Assembly: GCF_900142065.1 (NCBI RefSeq)
Contig: NZ_FSRJ01000001.1
Location: 1-64,000 of the forward strand
DNA length: 64,000 nucleotides
Reading direction: 5' to 3'
From: Agromyces cerinus subsp. cerinus
GTDB lineage: Bacteria > Actinomycetota > Actinomycetes > Actinomycetales > Microbacteriaceae
Under the pieces are notes generated by a model. It did not search any database. It had not been told where the DNA came from and saw only the letters and a list, made by a program, of their open reading frames with translations. Positions 54,799-62,517 of this stretch are shown here, piece by piece (the first letter of the stretch is position 1; each line of letters opens with the position of its first letter). The position numbers and the translations under genes are program-made.

Positions 54799-55290
54799 AT
54801 GGGCAGAGCACCCGCGTTCCGGATCGTGCGCTGGGAGCTCAAGGTGCTCTACATCGTCGTCGCGTGGATCGTCGCGTACGCGTTCACCGACCTGCTCCGT
54901 GCGCTCGGCACGCCCGCCGTGGCGCTCGAGGTCGTGAACACGCTCGTGAACCTCGCGGCGTTCGCCTTCGCGGTGCGGATCTTCCGAGGACAGGATGAAC
55001 CGATCGACCCGCCGCGGGCCTGGTGGCGCATGACGGCGTGGCCGACGCTCAGCCGCCGGCTCGGCATCCTCTTCGCCGTGTTCGCGGCGTCGGGCCTGAT
55101 CTTCATCGTCCTCGAGGTCGCCGGCGTCGACGTCGGCACCGCCGCGGTGCCGTACGGGGTCACCGGCTCGATCACCATGACGTTGCAGTTCGCACTGCTC
55201 GCGTTCCTCTACCTGAACTCGGCGGTGCGCATGGCGCGCCTCGGCATCGCGAAGCCCCAGCACCTGCACCCGACGATCCGCTTGACGTGA
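54799..55290 (+). CDS. Small integral membrane protein
   Basis: 163 residues with about four hydrophobic helices (~13-30, ~40-57, ~88-108, ~118-140) and short basic loops. GAAGGAG lies upstream of the ATG at 54799. I do not recognise a family. It follows the SRPBCC gene by 49 bp and may be co-transcribed. Confidence 0.75.
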   Translation: MGRAPAFRIVRWELKVLYIVVAWIVAYAFTDLLRALGTPAVALEVVNTLVNLAAFAFAVRIFRGQDEPIDPPRAWWRMTAWPTLSRRLGILFAVFAASGLIFIVLEVAGVDVGTAAVPYGVTGSITMTLQFALLAFLYLNSAVRMARLGIAKPQHLHPTIRLT

Positions 55291-55312
55291 CCGGGCGCGC
55301 CCGCCTGCGCAC

Positions 55313-55930
55313 TCAGCCCGGCCGGCCCGCCCCTCGCGACGGCAGTCGCGTGGCGACCCGCCCGGGGTGACCCGCGAGGAACCGCATCGACAGGCCGGCG
55401 ACGAGCGACCCGAGGCCGCCCTGCAGGAGGTCTTCGAGCGTGTCCGAGTAGCCCGTCAGAATATCGGGGTCGAGGTAGGTGCGCCCGAACCACTCGAAGA
55501 ACTCCCAGAGCACGCCGAGCGAGAGCCCGAGCACCGTGACCATCAGCGCGGCCGAGCGCACCGGGTGCGGGAGCGTCTCGGCGTCGGCGATCAGACGCAA
55601 CCGCACGAGCACGACGTAGAGCATCGCCGCGACGACGCCGTTGGTGAAGAAGTGCATCGGGATGTCCCACCATCGCGTCGTGTGGAAGAGCCCGAGCACG
55701 CTGCTCCACGTCGAGACGAGCACCGCCGTGCCGAAGAGGAGGTCGAAGGCCGGCCGCACCCGGAGCAGCCGGGGGACCAGCATCGCGGCCGACGCCGCCA
55801 CGAAGCTCAGCCCCGAGAGCGGTCCCCACCCGACGCCCGCCACGACGATGCTGAGCACGCCGAGCACTCGGAGCGCGTCCGCGACGATCTCGGCCGGTCC
55901 TTCGGGGCGCCGCAGCGAGGTGCGGTTCAT
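55313..55930 (-). CDS. Integral membrane protein (DUF2238/YjdF-like pattern)
   Basis: 205 residues, about six helices. The intramembrane motifs TTRWWDIPMHFFTNG, LWEFFEWFG and GYSDTLEDLLQGGLGS place paired acidic, His and Trp residues in helices, as in YjdF/DUF2238 proteins. Function unknown. TAGTCT 6 nt before the ATG suggests a leaderless mRNA, and its last base pair is shared with the stop codon of the upstream gene. Confidence 0.75.
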   Translation of the reverse strand: MNRTSLRRPEGPAEIVADALRVLGVLSIVVAGVGWGPLSGLSFVAASAAMLVPRLLRVRPAFDLLFGTAVLVSTWSSVLGLFHTTRWWDIPMHFFTNGVVAAMLYVVLVRLRLIADAETLPHPVRSAALMVTVLGLSLGVLWEFFEWFGRTYLDPDILTGYSDTLEDLLQGGLGSLVAGLSMRFLAGHPGRVATRLPSRGAGRPG

Positions 55931-55936
55931 GCCCTC

Positions 55937-55942
55937 AGACTA
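55937..55942 (-). promoter_or_regulatory. -10 box of the membrane protein gene, overlapping the upstream stop codon
   Basis: On the minus strand TAGTCT (55942-55937) starts with the TAG that ends the endonuclease/exonuclease/phosphatase gene, then 6 nt to the ATG at 55930. Confidence 0.55.
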
Positions 55943-56788
55943 GATCGTCGGGCGGGCCGCGTGGCGGAGCACGGCCTGCATCGGTTCATGGTCGGATGCC
56001 GCCCGGCCGTCGAATCTCGCTGCGTTGACCGCGGCACTGCGCACGTCGACCCGTGCGCCGACGAGGATGAGATCGATTCGTCTGCCGCCCCGCCTCGGCG
56101 CGCGGTAGTTCGAGAAGGTGCCCCACGGCGGCGTCAGGCGCTCGGACGCGGCGTCCCAGGCATCCCGCAGCCCCCCGTCCGCCGTCAGCCGACGGTGGAC
56201 GGCGGATTCGGGGCCGGCGTTGACGTCACCGGTCACGACGACCGCCGCGTCGGGCTCCGCCGATTCCGCGCGCTGCACGAGGTCGAGGATCATCGTCGCC
56301 GACGCGATCCTCGACCGCCACGAGAGGTGATCGAGGTGCGTGTTGAAGGCGAGCAGCCTCGCCCCGGTCGCCGTGTCGGTGAACTCGGCCGACACGACGA
56401 TGCGCCGGGTGAGGTTTCCGAACGACCGCGAGCCGGGCGCATCCGGAGTCGCGGAGAGGGCCCGCTGGCGCCACCCGGTCAGGTCGAGCCGGTCGGCGTC
56501 GTAGAAGATCGCGCAGTGCTCGTCCCCGCCCGTGGCGCTGCGGCCGCGACCGACCCGTCGATACCGCGGTCCGAGGGCGCCCGCGACCGCGTCGACCTGG
56601 TCGGCGAGCGCCTCCTGCACGCCGAGGAGGGTCGGCTGCTCGGCCCGCAGCAGACGCCGCACGAGCGGCGCACGCGCATCCCAGCGGTCGGGACTCCCCG
56701 GCAGCGCGGTGGTGCGCCGCCGGACGTTGAACGTCATGACGTGCACGTCGGGTGCGCTCACCGGTCCGATCAGCGCGGCATCGGTCAT
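55940..56788 (-). CDS. Endonuclease/exonuclease/phosphatase-family protein
   Basis: 282 residues. Fold motifs in order: HVMTFNVR, LLGVQEAL (metal Glu), LAFNTHLDHLSWRSR, VVVTGDVNAGPES, GGRRIDLILVG and ASDHEPMQAVL (catalytic His). It could be a nuclease, phosphodiesterase or lipid phosphatase. There is no signal peptide, so it acts in the cytosol. The ATG at 56788 has TACGCT 6 nt upstream. Confidence 0.9.
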   Translation of the reverse strand: MTDAALIGPVSAPDVHVMTFNVRRRTTALPGSPDRWDARAPLVRRLLRAEQPTLLGVQEALADQVDAVAGALGPRYRRVGRGRSATGGDEHCAIFYDADRLDLTGWRQRALSATPDAPGSRSFGNLTRRIVVSAEFTDTATGARLLAFNTHLDHLSWRSRIASATMILDLVQRAESAEPDAAVVVTGDVNAGPESAVHRRLTADGGLRDAWDAASERLTPPWGTFSNYRAPRRGGRRIDLILVGARVDVRSAAVNAARFDGRAASDHEPMQAVLRHAARPTI

Positions 56789-56794
56789 GCGCCC

Positions 56795-56800
56795 AGCGTA
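56795..56800 (-). promoter_or_regulatory. -10 box of leaderless EEP-protein mRNA
   Basis: On the minus strand TACGCT lies 6 nt before the ATG at 56788. It faces the leaderless promoter of the HerA-like gene 67 bp away. Confidence 0.55.
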
Positions 56801-56866
56801 CGCATCCGCAGTGCACGGGCGGGGACCCTCCGTGCGAACGGATGCCCCGCCCCGATGCCGCGTCGC

Positions 56867-56872
56867 TAGGAT
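56867..56872 (+). promoter_or_regulatory. -10 box of leaderless HerA-like mRNA
   Basis: TAGGAT lies 6 nt before the ATG at 56879. Confidence 0.6.
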
Positions 56873-56878
56873 CGCCGC

Positions 56879-58747
56879 ATGGCTGATGACGCGGTGAAGC
56901 AGGCTCAGGAGGCCGCTGCGGCAGCGGCCGAGGCGGCGAAGGCGCTGCAGGCGCAGGCCGAGGAGGCGATGCGCAAGGCCGAGGAGGCCGCCGCGCTCGC
57001 GAAGGCCGCCGCCGCGGCCGCGACGACGGCGACGACGACGGATGCCGCGGTGCCCGAGACGGTGCCGGCATCGACGGCGCCCGCCGCCGCAGCGGCCGCC
57101 GCGGAGGCATCCGGCCCGCTCGACCGGACCCAGGTCGATGCGATCCGCGCCGGATACGAGCTGGACGGCGCCGCCCTCGAGATCGGCGCCCTCGTCAACG
57201 GCGAGGCGCTGCCCGACGTGCCGGTGCGGATTCCGCTCGCCATGACGAACCGGCACGGACTCGTCGCCGGCGCGACCGGCACGGGCAAGACCCGCACGCT
57301 GCAGGTACTCGCCGAGCAGCTGTCGGCGCACGGCGTGGCCGTCTTCGCCGCCGACATCAAGGGCGACCTCTCGGGTGTCGCGACGCCGGGCGAGGGCAAC
57401 GAGAAGCTGCTCGCGCGCACGGCCGGCATCGGCCAGGAGTGGAGCCCCGCGAGCTTCCCGACCGAGTTCTACTCGCTCGGCGGCGTCGGCCGGGGCGTGC
57501 CCATCCGCGCGACGATCTCGGGCTTCGGCCCGCTGCTGCTCTCGAAGGCGCTCGGGCTGAACGAGACGCAGGAGTCGAGCCTCGGACTCGTCTTCCACTA
57601 CGCGAACAACAACAATCTCGCCCTGCTCGACCTCGAAGACCTGCGCGCCGTGCTCGCCTACCTGGTCAGCGACGAGGGCAAGCCCGAGCTCGAGGGGCTC
57701 GGCGGTCTGTCGAAGGCGACGGTCGGCGTGATCCTGCGCGAACTCATCACCTTCGCCGATCAGGGCGCCGACGTCTTCTTCGGCGAGCCCGAGATCGACA
57801 CGGCCGAGTTCCTGCGCGTTGCCGCCGACGGCCGCGGCGTCATCAGCCTGCTCGAGGTGCCGGGCGTCGCCGACAAGCCGGCGCTCTACTCGACGTTCCT
57901 CATGTGGCTGCTCGCCGACCTGTTCACCGACCTGCCGGAGGTCGGCGACCTCGACCAGCCCAAGCTCGTCTTCTTCTTCGACGAGGCGCACCTGCTCTTC
58001 GCGGATGCCTCGAAGGACTTCCTCGCGCAGATCACGCAGACCGTGCGGCTCATCCGCTCGAAGGGCGTCGGCGTCTTCTTCGTGACGCAGACGCCGAAGG
58101 ACGTGCCCGCCGACGTGCTCGCCCAGCTCGGTTCGCGCGTGCAGCACCAGCTGCGCGCCTTCACGCCCGACGACGCCAAGGCGCTGCGCGCGACCGTCTC
58201 GACCTACCCGAGGTCGGGCTACGACCTCGAGGAGGCCCTCACCCAGCTCGGCACCGGCGAGGCGATCGTCACGGTCATGAACGAGAAGGGCGCGCCGAGC
58301 CCCGTCGCGTGGACGCGGCTCCGCGCCCCGCAGGCGTCGATGTCGCCGTCGCCCGATGCCGTGATCGACGCCGCGGTCGCCGCGTCGCCCCTCATGGCGA
58401 AGTACGGCACCGGCATCGACCGCGAGTCGGCGCACGAGCTCCTGACCAAGAAGCTCGCGGATGCCGCGGCGAAGGTCGACGCCGAGGAGGCCGCAGCGGC
58501 GAAGGCGAAGGCCGACGCCGAGTTCGAGAAGATGCAGGCGAAGATCCAGGCGGATGCCGCGAAGGCCGACAAGAAAGCGCAGGCGGAGTACGACCGGCTC
58601 ATGAAGCAGACCTCGACGACCTCGCGATCGCGCGCATCGCGGTCGAAGGAGAAGTCGGCGCTCGAGCAGGTGCTCGGCTCGAAGACGACGCAGAACGTGC
58701 TGACGAGCGTCATCACCGGCATCTTCGGCATGGCGAAGCGCCGCTGA
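56879..58747 (+). CDS. HerA-like AAA+ ATPase (DUF853)
   Basis: 622 residues. An Ala/Glu/Lys coiled-coil N-terminus (1-~60), a linker, then the ATPase: Walker A AGATGTGKT, Walker B LVFFFDEAHLLF, sensor FFVTQTPKDVP and the DUF853 C-terminal core. A second Lys/Ala-rich coiled coil (~520-580) and a hydrophobic C-terminus (VITGIFGMAKRR) follow. Probably a hexameric DNA- or protein-pumping motor. No NurA or defence gene is adjacent, so it is likely the chromosomal housekeeping type. Confidence 0.9.
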   Translation: MADDAVKQAQEAAAAAAEAAKALQAQAEEAMRKAEEAAALAKAAAAAATTATTTDAAVPETVPASTAPAAAAAAAEASGPLDRTQVDAIRAGYELDGAALEIGALVNGEALPDVPVRIPLAMTNRHGLVAGATGTGKTRTLQVLAEQLSAHGVAVFAADIKGDLSGVATPGEGNEKLLARTAGIGQEWSPASFPTEFYSLGGVGRGVPIRATISGFGPLLLSKALGLNETQESSLGLVFHYANNNNLALLDLEDLRAVLAYLVSDEGKPELEGLGGLSKATVGVILRELITFADQGADVFFGEPEIDTAEFLRVAADGRGVISLLEVPGVADKPALYSTFLMWLLADLFTDLPEVGDLDQPKLVFFFDEAHLLFADASKDFLAQITQTVRLIRSKGVGVFFVTQTPKDVPADVLAQLGSRVQHQLRAFTPDDAKALRATVSTYPRSGYDLEEALTQLGTGEAIVTVMNEKGAPSPVAWTRLRAPQASMSPSPDAVIDAAVAASPLMAKYGTGIDRESAHELLTKKLADAAAKVDAEEAAAAKAKADAEFEKMQAKIQADAAKADKKAQAEYDRLMKQTSTTSRSRASRSKEKSALEQVLGSKTTQNVLTSVITGIFGMAKRR

Positions 58748-58800
58748 GCGCACCGCCCGGGTTCACCGGCCGTGTCGCCGCCGTGCGGGAGGATGGACGG

Positions 58801-59469
58801 GTGCCAGAGATCCGCCCGTACCGCACCGCCGACCGCGATCAGCTCGCCCGGATCTGCCTGCTGACGGCGGCCGCCGGCGGAGACGCCACCGGGGTCTACT
58901 CCGACGACGCGCTCATGCCCGAGGTGTTCGCGCTGCCCTACGTCGAGTACGCGCCCGAGCTCGCCTTCGTCGTCGCCGACGGCGATCGGGTGCTCGGCTA
59001 CGTGATCGGCGTGGCCGACACCGCCGCCTTCGTCGAGTGGTGGAAGCAGAACTGGGCGCCGGGGTTCGCAGCGAGGCATCCGTCACCCGGTGAGCCGACG
59101 GGTCGAGATCCCGAGTTCACGGAGGCCCAGCTGATCGAGGCGGGCACCGCGCCCGAGCGCCTGCTCATCGACGAGCTGGCCGAGTACCCGGCCCACCTGC
59201 ACATCGACCTGCTGCCCGAGCTGCAGGGGCAGGGCTTCGGGCGCCGTCTCATCGACACGTTGCGACGGGCGCTCGCAGCGCGAGGCGTGCCGGCGGTGCA
59301 CCTCGGCATGGACGCCGCGAACACCGGCGCCAGGGCCTTCTACGACCGACTCGGATTCCACGAGCTTCCGTCGAGCCGTCCGGGTTCGCCGCTGCTCGGC
59401 ATCGCGACGAGCGACGCGGCCGACCCGGGCGGTGCGGCGACCGGCGGCGGCGCAGCAGTCAGCGAGTGA
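58801..59469 (+). CDS. GNAT acetyltransferase
   Basis: 222 residues. The acetyl-CoA loop is LLPELQGQGFGRRLID, and the C-terminal NTGARAFYDRLGF is typical of GNATs. It resembles OGA-C-terminal-type hydrolase/GNAT proteins with the AHLHIDLLPE strand. GGGAGG precedes the GTG at 58801. The substrate is unknown. It overlaps the convergent gene by 11 bp. Confidence 0.9.
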   Translation: MPEIRPYRTADRDQLARICLLTAAAGGDATGVYSDDALMPEVFALPYVEYAPELAFVVADGDRVLGYVIGVADTAAFVEWWKQNWAPGFAARHPSPGEPTGRDPEFTEAQLIEAGTAPERLLIDELAEYPAHLHIDLLPELQGQGFGRRLIDTLRRALAARGVPAVHLGMDAANTGARAFYDRLGFHELPSSRPGSPLLGIATSDAADPGGAATGGGAAVSE

Positions 59470-60067
59470 GCGAACGCCGCTCGAACCAGTAGAGCAGGCG
59501 CGGGTTCGCCTCGCGCAGCTCGGAGAGGGTCATCGGTTCGGATCCGACGGTCTCCTCGACGCCCAGCATCTCCGCCACCCGGTTCATCGTGCGTTCGTCC
59601 CAGAACCGACCGCGCATGCGGAACGCGCCCCTGCCGGTGCGTTCGACCACGAAGAGCTCCTGCGTGGTGTCGAGGCTGTTCGCCCGGTAGAGCTGCACGC
59701 GCAGCACCCCGGCGACATCGCGTGCGGCGACGGTCGAGACGCCGCCGAAGAACCCCCGCTCGACGATGCCGTAGCGGCTGATCGACGCGTTGGCGCGGCG
59801 GTAGCCGATCCACGCGACGAGGATCACGGCCAGCACGGTCGCCGCGGTCACCGCGACGAGGCGCCATGCGTCGCTCGAGTCCATCAGCCAGACCTCGGCG
59901 GCGAGCACCGGGAGTGCGAGTGCGGCGATCGGCAGTCCGACACTTCGCCCGAGAGTGCGGCGTGGCCTCAGGGTGATCACCCTGAGGCCCTCGCCCCCTG
60001 CTGCCGCCGCCTCGATGGAGGAGCCCCCTGCGTCCCCACTCCTCGTTTCCATCGCTGCCGCTGACAT
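59459..60067 (-). CDS. Membrane protein with PH-like domain
   Basis: 202 residues. Two hydrophobic helices (~40-60, ~68-88) are followed by a cytosolic beta-rich part (ISRYGIVERGFFGGVSTVAARDVAGVL) resembling bacterial PH domains, and a C-terminal segment LSELREANPRLLYWFERRSL. Function unknown. The ATG at 60067 has only a weak ribosome site (GAGAG, too close). Confidence 0.7.
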   Translation of the reverse strand: MSAAAMETRSGDAGGSSIEAAAAGGEGLRVITLRPRRTLGRSVGLPIAALALPVLAAEVWLMDSSDAWRLVAVTAATVLAVILVAWIGYRRANASISRYGIVERGFFGGVSTVAARDVAGVLRVQLYRANSLDTTQELFVVERTGRGAFRMRGRFWDERTMNRVAEMLGVEETVGSEPMTLSELREANPRLLYWFERRSLTR

Positions 60068-60184
60068 CTCTCACATCATGCGCGTGGCTGCGGATTCGCG
60101 CCATTCCGCATTAATGAGGACACGGGTCGGGCCGGGCGAGTCGCGGGCCGGAGCAGCGGCCGGAACGTCAGCCGGAAAACGAAG

Positions 60185-60210
60185 AACGGCCCCGACGTAT
60201 CGGGGCCGTT
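60185..60210 (-). terminator. Terminator after tRNA-Ser
   Basis: AACGGCCCCGA / TCGGGGCCGTT is a perfect 11-bp stem with a 4-nt loop, 8 nt past the tRNA 3' end on the minus strand. Confidence 0.85.
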
Positions 60211-60217
60211 CTGTCCG

Positions 60218-60302
60218 CGGAGGATGGGGGATTCGAACCCCCGAGGGCTTGCACCCAACACGCTTTCCAAGCGTGCGCCATAGGCCACTAGGCGAATCCT
60301 CC
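60218..60302 (-). tRNA. tRNA-Ser (anticodon GGA)
   Basis: 85 nt, a class II tRNA with a long variable arm. Acceptor GGAGGAT/ATCCTCC, anticodon stem CACGC/GCGTG with loop TTGGAAA (anticodon GGA, plus positions 60266-60268), T-arm GGGGG-TTCGAAT-CCCCC. CCA is not encoded. It starts directly after the SRP RNA on the same strand. Confidence 0.97.
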
Positions 60303-60303
60303 C

Positions 60304-60396
60304 GGGGACTCCCCACGCACCCGCCAGAGCCCGGCTGCCCTTGCTGCGTTTCCGCCCTGGGGGAGTTGACCTGGATGACGCCACGTGAGGAGCCGG
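60304..60396 (-). ncRNA. ffs: Signal recognition particle RNA, small bacterial (4.5S) type
   Basis: On the minus strand the core CAGGGCGGAAACGCAGCAAG carries the GGAA tetraloop and asymmetric loop that bind Ffh. The outer strands CTCCTCACG and CGTGGGGAG pair to close the hairpin. Ends are approximate (plus or minus 10 nt). In actinobacteria ffs commonly lies beside tRNA-Ser(GGA) near dnaX; dnaX is not in this window. It targets nascent membrane proteins with Ffh and FtsY. Confidence 0.92.
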
Positions 60397-60400
60397 AGAC

Positions 60401-60406
60401 AGTCTA
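60401..60406 (-). promoter_or_regulatory. -10 box of the ffs/tRNA-Ser transcript
   Basis: On the minus strand TAGACT places the transcription start at about 60395, agreeing with the predicted SRP RNA 5' end. The -35 region falls in the first copy of the 68-bp repeat and is poor (CAAGAC at 17 bp). Confidence 0.55.
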
Positions 60407-60412
60407 CCCGAG

Positions 60413-60594
60413 CCCGAGCGGGTGTCTTGACCGCGGCCGGTTCAGCGAGCGGGATGCCTCGGCCAGGCTGGCCGAAGAGGCCCGAGCGGGTGTCTTGACC
60501 GCGGCCGGTTCAGCGAGCGGGATGCCTCGGCCAGGCTGGCCGAAGAGGCCCGAGCGGGTGTCTTGACCGCGGCCGGTTCAGCGAGCGGATGCCT
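60413..60594. repeat. 68-bp tandem repeat, about 2.7 copies, between ffs and the epimerase gene
   Basis: Units begin at 60413, 60481 and 60549 (CCCGAGCGGGTG...). Copies 1 and 2 are identical; copy 3 stops matching at about 60594, inside the 3' end of the epimerase gene, and lacks one G. Each full unit holds the palindrome TCGGCCAG-G-CTGGCCGA (60459-60475, 60527-60543). Part of the unit derives from the epimerase C-terminal codons, so the repeat probably grew by slippage from the gene end. Confidence 0.95.
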
Positions 60595-61546
60595 CGGCGG
60601 CACGGACCGCACGCGCCGCGAGGTAGGCCTCGAACGCCTCGCGACTCGTCTTGGCGGGCGTGTAGCCGAGCACCGCCTTCAGCCGGGAGTTGTCGAGCAC
60701 CGGGCGGTAGCGCAGGAACCCGACGCGCTCGGGGCCGTGCACCGTGAGCCTGACGGCGTGCCCGACGCGCAGCGCCAATGCGAGCACCGACGGCGGCACC
60801 GTGATCGTGCGCTTGCCGAGTGCGCCCGCGATCTCGTCGACGGTCATCCGGCCGTCGCCCGCGACGTTGAACGCGCCCGTGACCTCGCCCGTCGCCGCGC
60901 GCACGATCGCGCCGACGACGTCGTCGACCCAGACGAAGACGAACGGGCTGTCGGAGCCGCGGATCGCGAGGATGCGCGGGCCGTCCCAGAGCGCCGTGAT
61001 CTGGTTCGCCACGGTCGGGCCGAGGATCGTGCCGATGCGCAGCACCGCCTGACCGACCTCGGGATGCGCGAGCCGGTACGCGGCGAGCATCTCCTCGACG
61101 AGGCGCTTGTGCCGCGAGTAGCTGAACTCCTCGTTGCCGCGGATGCCGTCGGTCTCGACGAGCCACTCGGGGTTGTCGGCGTGGTAGCCGTAAGCCGCAC
61201 CCGACGACGAGACCACGATGCGCCGCACCCCGAAGGCGACGGCGGCGTCGAGCACGTTTCGGGTGCCCTCGACGTCGACGCGGTACTCGACGTCTTCGCC
61301 GAGGCCCCCGGGGTTCACGATCGCGGCGAGGTGCACGATCGTGTCGATGCGGTGGTCGCGCACCACGGCGGCGACGTTCGCGGCATCCGTCACGTCGCAA
61401 GGCTCGAACGCCACGCCCGCGGGCAGCGCCGCAGGTGTGCGCACGTCGCCGGCGACCACGAGTTCGACGTCGGGATGCCCCGCGAGCGCACGCACCGCGC
61501 TGGATCCGAGGAACCCGGCACCGCCGGTGACGAGCACGCGCCTCAT
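60578..61546 (-). CDS. NAD-dependent epimerase/dehydratase (extended SDR)
   Basis: 322 residues. NAD motif TGGAGFLGSSAVRAL, LAAIVNP, catalytic Ser in VVSSSGAAYG and YSRHK (YxxxK). The C-terminal substrate domain is short and diverges from sugar epimerases, so the substrate could be a sugar nucleotide or a hydroxysteroid-like alcohol. The start overlaps the transporter stop (ATGA). Its 3' end is duplicated in the tandem repeat. Confidence 0.88.
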   Translation of the reverse strand: MRRVLVTGGAGFLGSSAVRALAGHPDVELVVAGDVRTPAALPAGVAFEPCDVTDAANVAAVVRDHRIDTIVHLAAIVNPGGLGEDVEYRVDVEGTRNVLDAAVAFGVRRIVVSSSGAAYGYHADNPEWLVETDGIRGNEEFSYSRHKRLVEEMLAAYRLAHPEVGQAVLRIGTILGPTVANQITALWDGPRILAIRGSDSPFVFVWVDDVVGAIVRAATGEVTGAFNVAGDGRMTVDEIAGALGKRTITVPPSVLALALRVGHAVRLTVHGPERVGFLRYRPVLDNSRLKAVLGYTPAKTSREAFEAYLAARAVRAAEASAR

Positions 61547-62517
61547 GCCGTGGGCTCGGCTTCGCTCGCCACGGCGCCCGAGCGAGCCGGGTCGGACGAG
61601 GACGACGCTGCCGCGGCATCCACTCGCTTCGAATGCCGGGCCCAGAGGGTCGCGACCGTCAGGCCCGCGACGATGTCCCAGATGCCCCACCAGCCGGCGA
61701 CGACGGCCATGCCGCCGAGCCCGCCGAAGAACGCGAAGACGAGGCCGAGGCCGAGCCCCGCGTTGCGGATGCCGACCTCGAAGGTGATCGCCTTGCGGTC
61801 GCGCACGCCGAGGCCGCCGATGCGGGCGCTCGCGTAGCCGAGTCCGAGCGCCACGGCGTCGTGCAGGAACACCGCGAGCAGCACGACCCCGATGAACGCC
61901 ATGAAGATCGCCCAGTTGCCGATGAGCGCCGCCGCGATGAAGCCCACGAGGCCGATGAGGCTCACCCAGCGCGCATACGGCTGCACCTTCGCCGCGAAGC
62001 GCGGGAGTCGCGCGCGGATCAGGAGCCCGGCGAAGAACGGCACGCCGATGATGAGGAAGATCTCGATGAGCATCTGCCAGCCGTTGAGGCTCACCTCGCG
62101 CACGAGTTCGCCCGCGGTCGGGTGCAGGCCGCCCCAGAACGCGAGGCTGATCGGCAGCAGGAAGATGTAGACGACGTTCGAGACGGCCGTCATCGACACC
62201 GAGAGCGCCACGTTGCCGCCCGAGCGGTAGGTCAGCACCTGGGAGATGTTGCCCGGCGGGCAGCACGCCACGAGGATCATGCCGAGCGCGATCGACGCCT
62301 GGACGTTCAGGAGCAGGGTCAGGCCGAAGGTGACGGCCGGCAGCAGGATGATCTGCGCCGCGAGCGCGATGATCATCGCCTTCGGCGCCTTGGCGACGGC
62401 CTTGAAATCGGATGGCGCGGTGTCGAGCGCGATGCCGAACATGATGAGGCCGAGCACCACGTTCAATGCGATGAGCGAGCCCGGCGTGAAGTTCAGGACG
62501 ACGTCGTCGATGTTCAT
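61543..62517 (-). CDS. Bile-acid:sodium-symporter-family (BASS) transporter
   Basis: 324 residues, about nine to ten membrane helices. Family motifs: GIALDTAPSDFKAV, VACCPPGNISQVLTYRSGGNVALSVSMTAVS (the crossover region that binds sodium), and FEVGIRNAGLGL. It imports an organic anion with sodium. The Ser-rich acidic tail is cytosolic. Both ends overlap neighbours by 4 nt, so it is the middle gene of a coupled three-gene operon. Confidence 0.93.
   Translation of the reverse strand: MNIDDVVLNFTPGSLIALNVVLGLIMFGIALDTAPSDFKAVAKAPKAMIIALAAQIILLPAVTFGLTLLLNVQASIALGMILVACCPPGNISQVLTYRSGGNVALSVSMTAVSNVVYIFLLPISLAFWGGLHPTAGELVREVSLNGWQMLIEIFLIIGVPFFAGLLIRARLPRFAAKVQPYARWVSLIGLVGFIAAALIGNWAIFMAFIGVVLLAVFLHDAVALGLGYASARIGGLGVRDRKAITFEVGIRNAGLGLGLVFAFFGGLGGMAVVAGWWGIWDIVAGLTVATLWARHSKRVDAAAASSSSDPARSGAVASEAEPTA

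Noticed and set aside
60413..60594. Repeat array read as a CRISPR
   Set aside because: Units are contiguous 68-bp direct repeats without unique spacers, and no cas genes are present.
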